From: Ryuthela nishihirai
Taxonomy: Eukaryota > Arthropoda > Arachnida > Araneae > Heptathelidae
Direction of reading: 5' to 3'
DNA length: 64,000 bases
Assembly: GCA_038380435.1 (NCBI GenBank)
Contig: JAWZYU010000019.1
Location: forward strand, 34,373,801 to 34,437,800
A program made the translations under genes and the position numbers. This document shows, one piece after another, positions 18,431 through 31,628 of this stretch. The stretch's first letter is position 1. Every line of letters begins with the position of its first letter. The notes below the pieces were generated by a model, which made no database searches, was not told the DNA's origin, and saw only the letters and a program-made list of their open reading frames with translations.

Positions 18431-19137
18431 TATACACTCAGTAATTATGAAACCTAATTTCATGTTATGTCAATGCAAAGCTAATTTCAAACCTTTGTAA
18501 CTTTGAAAATGAGCTTTTATGAAAAAAAAATGAAATGAAGATCAATTAAAGATCTCAATCAAATTTATCTATATCTATGTTCATTAAAAATCAAAGAATT
18601 ATGAAAACTGGGATATTTAATATGAACAATGGCTGTTTTAAAATATTGATCTGGGAAGTAGTTGAAATAAGTTAATCTCAAAACAGTATCCCATATTAAA
18701 TTTTATTAGCATAGTTTTAGCAGAAAATGTAACAATTATTTAAATTTTCACCAACTCTGCAGAATGCGCATTACTGTTTAAGATGTTGATATATAATAAA
18801 ATACCCCTTCAAACAGCTGCTTACAACAGAGGTCTGACATGAGCTTGTAAGTTTATATGCCATAGTAGGTCTGTGAGGATGGCGGAAACCCGGAAGAGAA
18901 ACAACACGAACAACCATGCCTTACCTAGGGCTCGAACCCAGGTTAGTAACCAAGCGAAGCCTCTTTAAATTCTAAATGAATATTATTGGAATATAGAAAA
19001 TTAAGATAGATTTTTAACTTATATATATTCAGTCATATTTTCCCATGAAATGTTTATTTTAGAAATTACAGAGCTTTGAAATTATCTTTCCATTGACATA
19101 ACATGGGATTGGGTGGTCATAATTAACAGAGTGTATA
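18431..19137. mobile_element. Foldback MITE, family F, with an S2 SINE inserted
   Basis: The inverted ends are tatacactcagtaattatga (18431-18450) and its near complement at about 19117-19137. Inner arm blocks (catgttatgtcaatg, aattatgaaaactggg) pair with the right arm. An S2 SINE interrupts it at 18801-18961, so the MITE is older than that SINE. Confidence 0.7.
18801..18961 (-). mobile_element. S2 SINE, minus strand, nested in a foldback MITE
   Basis: This is the reverse complement of the S2 body and head, including a mutated B box (gggctcgaaccc on the plus strand) near the right end. It is more diverged than the copy at 17391. Confidence 0.7.
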
Positions 19138-22100
19138 TGGGGTAGTTTCATGGCAGCAAACATAGACTTTTATAACACAGAATTGAAAATATTTATGATA
19201 ATACATTTGTACATACATGTAATAAGAAAAGATTTAACTTGTAAAATTTGAAGCTATATATATAATTAGTAGAATTGTAGCATCATCAGCAACTCAGATT
19301 TAATGACATTGCAAAACTTGAATTAAGTAAAAATAAAGTACTACAAGCAATATATATCAACTATTGAAAACATTATTCTAACATTGAATAGATAGAATTA
19401 GCATCTAAAATTTTCTTATATTTTTATAGAGGTCAAGCTGTTTCAAATGATTCAGTATACTCCATATGTGCAAATCAAATTGAAGAATTAAAAAATTATC
19501 TAGATGTCATTTACATAAAGGTTGATGAAGTGGCAAAAATAAACTACACCAGTAGGTTCTTAATAGGATTCCTTTCCAAAGGCAAGTCGATAAAATAACT
19601 TTAAATTTGTATGGTGTCAAAAATATACAGAACAGAAAAAAAATGTTTTGCTATTTTGTAAAGAGCATATACTTAACATGCCTGGAAACATATTAAATAA
19701 AAACATTATTCTAATCTTGACCTTCTGCAGAGTTTTTTAAACCTTAAGTCATTAACTATTATGCATATCTTAACTGCCATATCTGGTGAAGATACTTTCG
19801 AATGCTAAGAGCAACAGGGTATTTTCCCTTTATAAACAGATATTCTTACATTAAAATTTTAATATTACTTTAACTCACTATCAGTGTAAAACCAATTATT
19901 AACAAAGAACTTGGAAGAAGAAAATGTGTATCAGAACCAGTACAAGGTTTCTAATAACATAGTCAATCATCTCCCTCCAAGCAGAAACTGACATCCCCCA
20001 ATGATACAGAAAACCTTATTGATCTGTTGACCAGGCTAGTTCATAGGCATATCAAACACCCATTGGCAATCACTATTAGAAATTTAAAAAATCCTACATT
20101 TGCAAGGCAGAAGAAGCCACAAGATATGCATATATATTAAAGAAAATCAAAGAATACATTAACTTCCTAAATCTCCCATGGCTTTTACAAAAACAAAAGA
20201 TTGACACTTAAGTTTTCTGCTTATAATGTTCTCAATTTAAAGTAATGAAGGAAAAATAATACTCAGAAAATTCTATTTGCAGTTTAATGAGTTTCAGTTG
20301 ATCATTTCATCCAGAAACTGGTGGCATATGTTCCAACAGAAAATTATAAATTTCATACCCCACTAAATGCATGTATAACAGAAGCAATGAAATGGATTGG
20401 AAAGAAAACCATATACTGTCACATACAGCATCCATACTGAATAGCTGTCTAAACAAAAGTATCCACCCCAAGTATTTGATACACTGATAAAAAAATTTAA
20501 AGACAAACCAAAAATATAATTTATCTTCAGGGGTCCAGCCATAAGAGTATAGTGGGAAGTGAAAATGTTGTGGAATTGGCAAAAGATCACTCAAAAGTAA
20601 CACTAAACACAATACTAAGAAAAAACCTACTGACAAGTGCAGGTAGAGATTCCCTTTGATCATAGATTTAGCCACAAAAGACATGAAATCAGTAAAATAA
20701 AAATGAAATAAATCTAGTAGACCCTGTACACTAGCAAAATAGCAGTAGCAAAATACAGTTAAAGGAACTGAAAATAGCTATTGCAGCTTGCATGCAATAA
20801 AATTTCCACTAAAATATTGCAAAACATTTGACAATAAAGTTAACCAGTTTTTGTGTCTAAAAAACAATGGTTGAAACAATAGCACACCATTCCAAAGGGT
20901 TTTTCACCATTGTATTTATTGGGCTATAATTATTTGAAGGTGGGTCTATGATGTTGTGGAGACTTTTCCATTACAGTGTATCATTACTTTCCAAAAGGCT
21001 TCATGCTAACTGATGAAAATGACAACCAGCTCTTTTTACCTCCCTCCAAATTTGATATTTCTTAACCTACTTTTTAACATTAGGTACATTAGGTTTTTAA
21101 CATTAGGTTTAACATCAGGTACTTGCAGACTAACCAAGTACACGAGCAGATGGACAATCCAAAGACTCGTGTAATAAGAAAAATCAAAAAGCATGCTTTA
21201 TAGAAGATCCATGTTCAATTACTGGCTCAAAGCCTGTGGAAATTGTTTTCCAGATATTAAGGATGAATGAAGATTAATAATTTCTTTATTTAATTATCTT
21301 TATTTAACAGTTTAAAATAAATTATCTGCATTGGGTGAAATTAAGACATTGGATTCTGGACTCAATAAAATATTTACTTAAAAATATCAACCACTGATAT
21401 CAAATTTGTAACATGATTGAGATTACCAAACATAAATTTTTGAATTATATTAAATCTCATAAGAGTAATTTTTAAGGTGTGAAATTAGACAATCAGCATT
21501 TTGACTTTAACACAATATCAAATTGTATAAAAATTTGAATATAATTTTCACAAAGTGAAAGTAACATACACAAATTAATCCACAGTACCTCATTGATTTA
21601 CTAACTATCAAACTCCTTAAGTATTATGATGATAATGAGTATAGTGGAAAAATTACCTTGAGCCAGGTGAGATCCAAACACATAACCACCAGACGTAGGG
21701 TTACTCGATGTCAGTGTTATAAAAGGAGGATATGCTTTCTTTGTGAAATAAAATAAGTTTTTTCATACTAGGTTTTTTGCCAAGTACTAACAGTTGAGTC
21801 AAAAAAACAATAATCATTAAATGTACTATAAAATATATGGTGCAGTGATTTTTATTCCTATTTCATAAACAATCAAAGGTTATTTCTCCTAAAGTGTCAT
21901 AATGATTAGTAACTATGCACTGTCATAAAAGGTAAACTTTCTGTTACTTCAAACTCTGAGTGAGGTAGTGGTCAGCAATGATTTCAGTTTTGGGCGTAAT
22001 ATTTTTTTTTAAAGTGTATTTGTGGATTCTTTAAAAGTAGTTGAACAGTACCTCTCCACAGTATATGGATACTTTAGAGGTCAGAAAGCTTTCTCCCAGT

Positions 22101-23109
22101 TTTCATGTCAAACATGCTGGTTTCTCTTTCAACATCAGATGGTGCAAAGTGGAGTTCACACACCTATGTATGCAAAAGAAATATTGAGAATATGTACAAA
22201 AAAACCTCTGATGAATGATAAACATTAAAACAAAAATCCAAACACCAGGAATACTGTTCACCATACACTAAAAATTTTTATTCAGAACTGAAGACTTTTT
22301 ACCTTCGAAAGTAAAAGCTATAATTGTATTCAAAACAATTCTATAATCAGTGTATTTTCTAAGATTTCAATAAAAATCCATGATTAAAAAGAATGAATTC
22401 TCACAAGGAATGCACCTATTCTACCAGTAAGCTGGTTTTTCTCGATATTTCTAGCACTTCTTTTATCATATATAGTTCACCTTGAAAGCTAATGCTAACC
22501 ATCTAATAGCATTCCACTGCTAGTACCAACCATAAAGTGCTTTTGGTAATGCCACTATAAGGTGATAATGTAAAATAAAATGCAAAAAATCATACTGAGC
22601 TGAAAATCATTTAAAACAACACTCTTATGAATGAACGTTTAAAGATTTGAAATATCCCAGTCCAGGAATTGAGCCTGAAAACAACTCCAGTAATAAGTTT
22701 ATTGATTCAGACAATTTCCTCTTACTGTAATTTTCAGTTTATTAGGCATAAATTTGTTTATATAGACAGCACCTGGTATTATACTAATGCTGAAAGGTAT
22801 TAGGAATTGATTGGTCAGGAAGTTTACTGTTGTCGACAGTTTCTACAATAAACTTTTACCATTACATATCAGTAAAATCAAAATACCTCAAATTTTTGTG
22901 ATAATTTTTGGATTTCTTCATTTGTAAAATCCAAAACGAACTTTAAATTCTATTATATATATATCACATTCCTTTAAAAACTTTTAAAGAAATCTATAAC
23001 TTTTTTTTTTCAGTTTTATCTTTTTTTTTTTATTTTTCGAAACTGAGTTAAAGTGGAATTTCCAGATTTCTACATTTCTCAGAAAAAAAAAGTATTTCTT
23101 TAATACTTT
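19138..23109. other. Long AT-rich region without recognised genes or repeats
   Basis: About 4 kb with no transposon signature I recognise, apart from a minute repeat of the acattaggt type near 21080-21120. A 125-residue minus-strand frame (20307-20684) is hydrophobic because the DNA is T-rich and shows no family features. It could be intron or untranslated DNA of a host gene. Confidence 0.35.
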
Positions 23110-23515
23110 TTTTTTCTGAACAGTTCAATTTAATATGGTTTATGCTTTCTTTTGAATTGCAGTGATCACACAAATTGTTATCAACATTCTTCATTTTAAA
23201 ATCTTTGTCCTTTAAAATACAATCTCCTCTTCTTATTCCGTTTACTTTAATAATGTCCTTTTTAGGAAGGTGAAACGACAGAAATTGGTTTTCTTGTAGG
23301 AAATTGGAAATCTTTGTAGGTTTACTCTCCTTTTGGTAGGTTTTAATTTTTTTATTTTATTGTATTTAAAAACGTTGGGGGATTCCGCGATTTGTTTCCT
23401 TCCGTGCCCCCTTAGCCTTGATATCAATAAATTCATTGAATTCCAAACCAACATGACTTGAAACCCAACGCAAGATAATAATGTTTCTTTTCTTTAAATG
23501 TTTGCAGTAAATTTC
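23110..23515 (-). pseudogene. LINE C-terminal fragment: RNase H end plus Cys/His motif
   Basis: The minus strand encodes the RNase H end motif (Trp-Val-Ser-Ser-His-Val-Gly-Leu, then Asn-Glu-Phe-Ile-Asp) near 23410-23490. After a frameshift it continues with Asn-Gly-Ile-Arg-Arg-Gly-Asp and a Cys-Asp-His-Cys ... Asn-His-Ile ... Asn-Cys motif near 23120-23200. This is the usual C-terminus of RNase H-bearing LINEs (Jockey/I/CR1-like group). It is frameshifted and 5'-truncated. Confidence 0.65.
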
Positions 23516-24816
23516 CCAGTTTTATTCATTTTTCAGAAAGATTTTTCCTATTAAAGAGCTTTAACACGTAATGTGTTTGCAAACAATAAATAACATTTTA
23601 TTGTCGCTAACCGATCATAATTATATGCAAATACTAATCCACCCTGATTGGTTAAAAATTATAATTTGCTACGTGTAGAGTAGAAACGCTTGTAAACATA
23701 CGATTAGTAATCTTTATTACTCAACAACATTTTTTATAACAATCAAATTTTCTCCTCAATCTTCACTTCACTTGATCCTTACATACCATATATTAAAATG
23801 AAACTGCATTTAGTTGGATTTTTTTGTTTATATCTTTATGAAATATGCATAAACAAGTAAAATACACATACCATTAGCCAACATATATTCATAATAAAAT
23901 AATAAACATATCAATCAAGTTAGGATTTTGAAATGCATCCCATCCCTATTTACATTATTGTTTAGGAGAAATTCTTATCCGACTATCATTACAGGAATTT
24001 TCTGAAGAATTCATCTATCCTGTTACTTGGTGACTGGGTATATTACTTTTTTTGGTATATTACTTTTTTATCATTTGTATGTACAATTGTTTTACAAAAC
24101 TATTTGGATATTTCAAGTTATACATCCATTACCCTAAATTACAAATTTTTATCCTCACCAAAAAAACTTTTCCTTCGGACTGAGAAATCAGTAAACTGTA
24201 AACTTTAATCTAACTAATAAACTAAATCAAAATCCAATAAAGGGAGGAATTTTCTATTGCTGTTTTTATTCCTTTTTGTTCCTTTTTTTTTTAAAAGCAG
24301 AGTTGATATTTTCTATTTATCGTCTATCTGGCTATCGACTCACCATTAAAAATGTGTTATCAAGTAAAAAAATTGCATATCAAGAAACGCATGGAAGAGT
24401 AATTTTTTTTCAATGATTTCTATCTATACTAAATTTTTTAACTGTTAAAAAGTTTAATGTATAAGCTACTATGACGCAAACTTTTAATAGCTATTTGTCA
24501 TCGTATATTACACGTGTTTTGAAGATCTGCGAAGCCAATGACTCTTAGATTGTGTACGGATATAGATCAAAATTGTTTTCGAATTTAACAAATATTGATG
24601 AAATATTACGATTCGCATTTTCCAAATCTCCAAATTGCTTTATCAGCCTTTTCTGTCGGTGGAAAAAGGCAGAAAAACCAAAAGTTTGAAAGAATATTTC
24701 AAACGATCTATAATGCTTTAAATTGAACGTTTTGGTGGTGGAGTATCAAGGGCATGAGTGTGCACTGCCACTAATGATTTGGCCCCTTACCACCAGGAAT
24801 GGGGACATATATTTTT
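23516..24816. other. AT-rich spacer
   Basis: I find no gene. Around 24590-24760 there is weak similarity to the sequence that precedes the foldback MITE in the duplication (a tattgatgaaa-acatta-gattc type stretch), so an old repeat remnant is possible. Confidence 0.3.
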
Positions 24817-25002
24817 TAGCGCGCTTGGCTACTGATCTAAGGGACTACTGATCTAAGGGTTTCGAACAACAGATAAGGCATGGTTGTATGTGTCGTTTTT
24901 CTGCTGAGGTCCTGCCATACTCTCAGACCTTCTACTCTGGCATATATACTGACAGGCTCCTGTCAGACTTCTGTGGCAAGCAGTTGATTGAGGAGGTATT
25001 TA
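24817..25002 (+). mobile_element. S2 SINE, damaged head
   Basis: The tRNA-like head is rearranged: actgatctaaggg is repeated and the B box is reduced to gtttcgaacaa. The body (tgctgaggtcctgccat ... gacaggctcctgtcagac) is well preserved. Confidence 0.75.
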
Positions 25003-25386
25003 TTATTTTTTATTATTTTAGAGATACCTAATTAATTATTACTATTTGCATTTTCCTCATTTCCAGTGAATTCCAATTTGTCAAGTAATTTGTCAAGTTT
25101 TTTCCTAGTAGGTGATAAAGCCAGAAAGTAACAAATAATCTTCATTCATTCTCTTTCAAAATGAGAATCCACATTAACTACAGGTGATGCCTTCTAAATT
25201 TTCTAATTGCTTCTTAAGACTGGCACTGTTGTTAAATATTCTCCGATGTCTTTAACTCTCTGATCTCTGATTATCGAACGAATATTTTTGAAAAAAAATT
25301 CTATACTTAGATATTGTTTGATTCAGATCTTTAATTCCTCTCCTATCATGTTTTTCCATAAAATCAGACTTATTTCAGAAGTAATT

Positions 25387-25421
25387 CTCCCCCCTCAAGC
25401 AGCTATGTGCCATAGAGGTTT
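25387..25421 (-). mobile_element. S2 SINE tail fragment
   Basis: About 35 bp match the reverse complement of the S2 3' end (cctcaagcagct ... gtgccatagaggt). Confidence 0.5.
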
Positions 25422-25589
25422 GATAAAAAAAAATCCATGAAGAATTTCTAAAACAGCTTTTTGTTGAAACAATTTGAGATCATGAAAATTAACCTTTGGA
25501 AAACGGCATAGAAATCTCAGTCGCCTCTGCTGAGTATGGAAAGCTTTTTTTTTTTAGATTGGTTTAAAAAAACAACTGAAAGGCGATTT

Positions 25590-26264
25590 TTTAGATATAA
25601 TCAATCTAATAACATAAATTATTATTCACCTACAAATTTGCCTAGAAAAACTATCAACAGAAATCAATAGATTTAGAATTGGCTATCCAGGCCTAAATCC
25701 TTTTCTATATAAAATAAATTAAAACTCTCCTCCATTGTAAATTACCAGAAACGGTTAATCACATTCTCTTAAATTGTCCACTATACGAAACAGAAAGAAA
25801 CACATTTCTAGTAATTTTACAAACACTAAATATATATGATTTTACCACAGAAAATATTTTATTCTGCAGTGATCAATCTAAAAGAAATATAATATATAAA
25901 GCACTCGGTGACTTCCTCCTCCAGACTTCATTGTGGGAAAGAATTTAACTCAAATTTCATTCTAATTGCTTGTAATTTGAATTTTTTGCATTCATCTTAA
26001 TGAAATTGTTCGGAACCAATCAATTTTTTCTTAATTTTAGCTCTTGTAAACTCAAATTTCATTCTAATTGCTTGTAATTTGAATTTTGTGCATTCATCTT
26101 AATGAAACTGTTCGGAACCAATCAATTTTTTCATAATTTTAGCTCTTGTAACCTATTTTCTTTATTATGTATTGAAATACATTGAAATTGTTCTCTTAAA
26201 TTGTTTTGGGAAGGCAAGAAGACTGCTTTCCCATTTGTACGTTATGTTTAATAAATAAATAAAC
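25590..26264 (+). pseudogene. LINE 3' end with tandemly duplicated UTR
   Basis: The plus strand encodes the end of a LINE protein, with Glu-Thr-Val-Asn-His-Ile-Leu-Leu-Asn-Cys-Pro near 25745-25780 and a stop at about 25947. This is the C-terminal His/Cys motif typical of RNase H-bearing LINEs. The 3' UTR holds two 102-bp direct repeats (25948-26049 and 26050-26151). It ends in aataaataaataaa near 26250, a typical LINE tail. The upstream coding part is frameshifted or missing. Confidence 0.65.
25948..26151 (+). repeat. Two 102-bp tandem repeats in a LINE 3' UTR
   Basis: Units 25948-26049 and 26050-26151 differ at only a few positions. They lie between the LINE stop codon and its A-rich tail. 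Confidence 0.88.
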
Positions 26265-26597
26265 TACTATCCATTTGTAAAATATCTCTAGATTATAAAA
26301 ACTATTTACTATTGCATCGTCAATTTACGAAATCACCGGTCTTTAAGAGTAGAAATTCCAACTAATAGAAGATTCGGTTAAGGAGAGTAGTAATCCTTCA
26401 TCCAACCGCAAAAAATATTTTTATTCATGTCTTTAAAAAGTTTAATACGTGTACGGACAAATATCTCGGTGAAAACGTTTTTAAAAACTGAAAACAGACC
26501 GTTTTTCCTGAAGTTTTATAATACGCAACAGTAATTAGATTTTCAGATTTACACCATAGATCAACTTATGTTTTAACTACATCACGTTAAAAAAGTA

Positions 26598-27171
26598 ACG
26601 GGGCTATTCCATGTCATGTGAATGGTGAGCACCATTTGAAACTATGATTTTTTTTTTACGGAAAAATTTCAGTTTTGATAAATTGAGATCTTACTCAAAT
26701 CTCTCTAAATATCTATTTTTTCCGCAATATTCGTTTAATACTTAACGAATTAAGGAAGCTGAAACGTTTAACTGTAGCTTTACTACTCAGCAAAATGAAA
26801 TTCTGCAAATAATAATAATAAATGTAACACTGCTACTCGGAAAAATTAAATTCAAAAGCTAAACCTCATCTGTTGCAACAATCGTTCATTAACATAAATG
26901 TAACATTTTAAGTTTATGTAACGATTTGTATCAGTTTTCATCAATTTAGGGGGGGAACTGTTTATAAAGAGTGTTAAAGCGGCCTCTGGTGTTAAAGGAT
27001 CCAGCCAGCTTCAATAACTTTTTAAACATTAAGTGAATATTATTGAAAATAGAGATTTGAGTGAGATCTTTAATTTATCTCTAAGAATATTTTTCCGTAA
27101 AGAACTTCTTTTCAAAGTTTTCAAAGGGAGCTTTGACATTCATTCACATAACATGGAAATATCCGGCCACT
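26598..27171. mobile_element. Foldback MITE, family F
   Basis: The left part starts ggggctattccatgtcatgtg and the right part ends cacataacatggaaatatcc, with further paired blocks inside. The middle contains non-palindromic AT-rich DNA. Confidence 0.65.
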
Positions 27172-27654
27172 TTTTGTAATATAGTGTCCGTAGGTATAAT
27201 ATAATGCTCAGCCATATTTCAAAATATTCTTTACTTAGAGAGAGCTACATTATCGGTTCCTGAGATACTCATAAATCAAAACGTAGTCAAAAAGTAACTC
27301 TATTTCTAAGTTGTTAGCAATTCTACCAAGCATCATTTTAGGCCAGGTTTGGCCCTCGTTAACAGCAGCAGAGTTCCACCAAAACTCATTATTAATTCAA
27401 TAACCTCAGTATTTACAGTGAAGTCGTCTTCTTGTTCTTGTGCTTCAGAATCTAAAAATATCTCACTGTCGATCGACCTAATTTTTAGATACATTTCTAA
27501 TAATCCTTGATGTGAAGAAGAAAGCGTATTTGTCATTTCTACCCAAAATTATGCATTTTTAATGAGGATTTATTACCTAGCACGATAAAAAATTTCTGTC
27601 TGAATAGTGTTTGACTTGGGCATAATCCTTGAAGTTGAACAGGGTCTACCTACT
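27172..27654. other. Spacer, unassigned
   Basis: A 67-residue minus-strand frame (27333-27536) is present but not recognised. I see nothing else. Confidence 0.3.
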
Positions 27655-27995
27655 TGTGGACTTGTTGGCTCAGAGGGAAACGATGCAGGCTCGCAACCTC
27701 ATAGTCTCACGTTCGAATCCGCTCTAGATCGTGCCTGAATTGAAATTTCTCCTGCTAAATCTCCTGCCCCACTCTTGAAAATGCCGTTGTCAGTCGAATG
27801 GTATGTTGAACCGTCTTCCCGTCTGCAGGAGAGCCATCCCGGTCAGCCTTAAAAGCACACTGGATTGCATTCACGGAAGGTTTCCATCTGTTTCACCTAA
27901 CAGCTGTCCCGTTGGTCCTCTTCTCATATGAAGCCTTTGGGACTTTTATCACCTGGCTATTTGATCCATTGCATGCACAAGAGTGCAGCTTAGAG
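27655..27995 (+). mobile_element. S1-related SINE
   Basis: The head has ttggctcagaggg (A box) and acgttcgaatccgc (B box, about 27711). The body shares the S1 blocks: a gtatgttgaaccgtc-type segment, an acagctgtcccgttgg segment and the tail gagataaaacaaccc. It is clearly diverged from the S1 copies at 15614 and 63702. Confidence 0.7.
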
Positions 27996-28029
27996 ATAAA
28001 ACAACCCAACCTCATCATCGATAGGCTTG

Positions 28030-28245
28030 GTAAGGAAGCTGTTTATCGGATGAGACATAAAGCCCTGACTTCATGTATAGTTAAAGACAGAACTTCTACA
28101 CATTAAAGAACACACTGAATGACTTTGACAGGAAGCATCCATCTATCTTCAAACTAATGTCAGTGGCTCTGGATCCTTGGGGTTCTTGTCACGTGGTCAT
28201 TTAGCCAATTGCGGGAATAAAGGCACCACTAAGGGGTAAAACACA
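28030..28245 (+). mobile_element. S1-related SINE fragment, head missing
   Basis: It carries the S1 middle and tail (cattaaagaacacactgaatg, cttggggttcttgtcacgtgg, aaggggtaaaac). The tRNA head is not recognisable. Confidence 0.6.
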
Positions 28246-28667
28246 TATCAGAGATAATCATTCAGACTGAGAAGTTTTTGAAAGTTCATCATAAAAATAT
28301 TAAACTCACGAGATTCGTCATGAGAGATTGGAGAGGTATAGGATCTCCACAGAAAGCTAAATAAAACAGAGGAGTTTCGTGAGAAATTTTTGAAATGAAG
28401 TGAGCTTTCTGGATAGGAATGTGCAACCTTAGCCTATGATTCATACATCGCGTTTCAAAAAAAGATATACACATTAACGAAAGGATATTTTATAGGTTAA
28501 TAAAGAAACATGCTTGTAATCTATCGAAATATTGGTTCCATTACACTCTCCATTATATCGCAGATAATCAAATTGATCACGGTTAACATATAGGCCAGAA
28601 GTAGGGTGATCTGATTTACAGAAGGGGATCCGGGGACTTTTGAAAATTCAGTTTAGAGTGTCAAACA

Positions 28668-29000
28668 TAGGGTGGCCAGACGTTCCCATTTTCCGGGGAT
28701 GCCTGGTGATCCTAGTCGGATATTTCGCAATTAAAGATTTTCGTTTTAAATCGCCATTTTAAATTTTAAAATCTAAAATTTGATTTTAAAATTAATAAAG
28801 TTTTTAGTCACCTGCATTACTGATTTTTTTATAACAGTGTTGTCACTGCTATTCTATTAGTAAAACTTTGCTACTGCTGTAAAGTTAATTTAATAATTAA
28901 TATAATATCTAAAAATAAATTCCGAGGACATTTATTTGTCGGGGACAGAACTTTTCATTCAGGGATTGTCCCATGAAAACGGGGACGTCTGGTCACCCTA
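28668..29000. mobile_element. MITE with TAGGGTGGCCAGACG-type ends
   Basis: The left end tagggtggccagacgt and the right end acgtctggtcacccta form inverted repeats of about 25 bp. If the outer TA on each side is a target duplication, this is a TA-inserting non-autonomous DNA transposon of 329 bp. It is internally AT-rich and non-coding. Confidence 0.7.
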
Positions 29001-29236
29001 GACAGGAGTGTTCAAGATCGCTGCGTACTTTTTTGGACGACCGTGGGTTATTAATGAAATTAAAGATTTTTATCTATTGTAATGTTCAATAATTTTTTTA
29101 ACTTGCAATTCATTTCATTTTGGGGCCTGTGTATGGCTGTAGACTGGCATCAACCTGTGATTTTATCAAAGAATATTTTAAAATACAATAAATTATTTTC
29201 ATTTGATAAAAAATGCTATTAGTTGCTGGATGGTAT

Positions 29237-29840
29237 GGAGAGAAAAAGGTTAGTGGGATGTTTAAAGAAACTACGTTGATTAAGAGAGGGAATGCCAACA
29301 ATATCAAACAGCCCCCTAATGGCAGGCATGGAGCAAAAACCCCGTTCACCCACTACTAAAATTAAAGCTATCTATACTGGAAGACATTCTCCAATGTAGA
29401 ATTCGACGATGCCCGTAGAAGCAAGACTTCATTCAGGTGTTTGCGATGACCTCTGTTCAGGATTATCAACCAGCTAATAAAATATATCCTGTGAATCTAT
29501 TAACTTTAGGATGTAAACACACAAACAAACAGAAAACACAGCGGATGTTTTTCCTTCCACAGAAGCCAACCAGTGCAGCAAATTCAAGATCAATAATGAA
29601 GCTCAGAGCCGTATTTTAGTCCAGTCCGGTAGGTTTTTATGGTCAGCACCAGGACCCTGTATGGTTGACCAGTCTTCAGCAGGGAAGGAAAAAGAAAAGA
29701 AGAGTAGCATAGTTGAGGGAGTAGGTCACACGGATCTGGCAGCCCTCCTATTCCGTTCGCTTCCACAAGAGAGTATTACTTTTGAGAGGTATTAACGGCG
29801 TCCAACACGAAAAGGCGAGGTCGGACACCAGGTGCTAGGT
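29237..29840 (-). mobile_element. 5'-end fragment of the RTE element, minus strand
   Basis: The reverse complement matches the first ~600 bp of the RTE element at 53714-57310, from about 53795 to about 54405. It stops close to the start of the endonuclease domain. LINE copies normally keep the 3' end, so a copy keeping only the 5' end has probably been cut by a later deletion. Confidence 0.75.
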
Positions 29841-31628
29841 CTTAAGACCTCCATTTTTACAGTAATACTTTTCTTACATTGGCACCTTTTTGTAAAACAT
29901 GCAGCATATACACATTTCTTATGATACTATATGATATTAAATTTAACAATTTTCTCTCTGGGTTCCTTCTAACAGAGATTATGTTTTACCCTTTCTAACG
30001 TACTTTATTTCCTTTTCTGATGGGATAAACCCATATTTTCACGGCAACTGCCACATACCTTTTAATTGTGATGAACGGTATAAGAGGACATTTTAAAATT
30101 AGCTGACCGCTTGGAGCTTTTGCAGACAGTAAATTGTTGAGATGCGTAATTAATCCAAAATGTTCCCACCGAAGATAAGATGCCAGCATACGGGACCTTC
30201 CGTTGACCTGTCCAACATAGCGCTTGGGTGCTGCATTTCGTCATGATTGAAAGCGAAGAATTATTTTATTCCGCCATTAGGTTTGAAAAGATCGTCGAGG
30301 AAGATAAAATTCACGGAGTTGGTACCGCGTGGAAGACGGACAGCACTTCCCATAATTAAGGATTTTAGATATGCTATGGCTGATCTGTTTTCACATCGAA
30401 GGGCCCATTCCATTGGTCAGTATGTAAGTTGCCTGTGACCTTTGAGTCGTGCTTTAGTCACTTGACGGCGTTTCTTGTTCGCGCGTTCGTCTCCTTGTCA
30501 TTTCTTTGGATTAAATGAGAAGAATAGTAGGAGTTTTCAGTTCTTTTAATAGAGGGAGTGTTAAATTTTAAGAAGTGGGAGAGTATAAGAAGAGAATTTT
30601 TCAAGTTTTTAAAAAGGGCATTTCTGGACTTGGGATATTTCACTTCGAGTGACTCTTAGTATAGTTCGTAAAGACATTATTTTTTTGCCTGTCACTTATA
30701 TTGAATATACGCTCTATGAGAACATCGATTTTTTGTGACATATCTATAAGTGCAGAATTCTTTTACTGAGGTTCGATCACAACATATATGTCAGAGCAAA
30801 CGACTCCGTCCCTCACCAGTACGAGCCATCGAGATACCACTGAGGTTGTGAAAAGGCATTATAGGGGCGACTATGAAATCTAAGCGCAAAATTCGCCGGT
30901 CTGTGATGTAGTTGAGCCGCTGCACACCCAGGCGTGTGGACGCGGCAATCCTTCGCTGATCCAACCATTAGCGATAATAGGAAAAAATTCATCAGACCGC
31001 GATCGTTAACCAAGTACATGCCTTTTGCATGAAAGGATATCAGTGTCGTTTTTCTGCACAAGAGCGAAATTCGTTTCACCTGTGTGACTGACAGTAATAA
31101 GTATCCAAAGCTTATTGCTCAGGTTTGTAGTTTTAAATTATTCCTGAAAAACTTTTAGTGAGACGATTTTTCTGTTACCAATATTGTATCGAAGAAGGTT
31201 TCTCATGTAGCTTGTTATATAGATATACTGATATAATCTTCGAATTATTTGCTAAATTTTGACGATCAGTCCAGTTGCAAATAAAATTTCGACGGATTAG
31301 TTCAGGTAAGTTGAGAGGGTTATCAGTATACCAATCTAGTGAGACTTTTTACGTGTATTATTTTTTATAGATGAATCACAGTAGTTTAATATATGAGTGT
31401 ACTTTATAGTATTTGTTAAAACTAATTGCCCCTCCTCCATTAACATACACTTAGATTCATGTTTGTGCTTGGATGTAGAATTAAATATCGATATTTTATG
31501 CAATGCAAGGGAAAACGGAAGGGTATCCGCAAGTAATATAGATCCACTTGCGGCCACTTTCTGCCACGTCCCTATGACGGCACGGACCACGCCCCCTTCT
31601 AAGCTATTTAGTGTTAGAGCTAATTAGA
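29841..31628. other. Mixed-composition spacer, no assigned gene
   Basis: The stretch 30180-30460 is less AT-rich. It holds a 38-codon frame with an ATG at 30243 and a stop at 30357-30359, with no recognised family. I see no transposon ends. Confidence 0.3.

Noticed and set aside
20307..20684. 125-residue hydrophobic minus-strand frame as a membrane protein gene
   Set aside because: T-rich DNA produces Phe/Leu-rich frames by chance. There are no conserved motifs, no repeat context and an overlapping alternative frame, so I could not support it.
30243..30359. 38-codon frame with ATG as a host first coding exon
   Set aside because: Codon pattern is plausible, but there is no splice evidence, family match or second copy.
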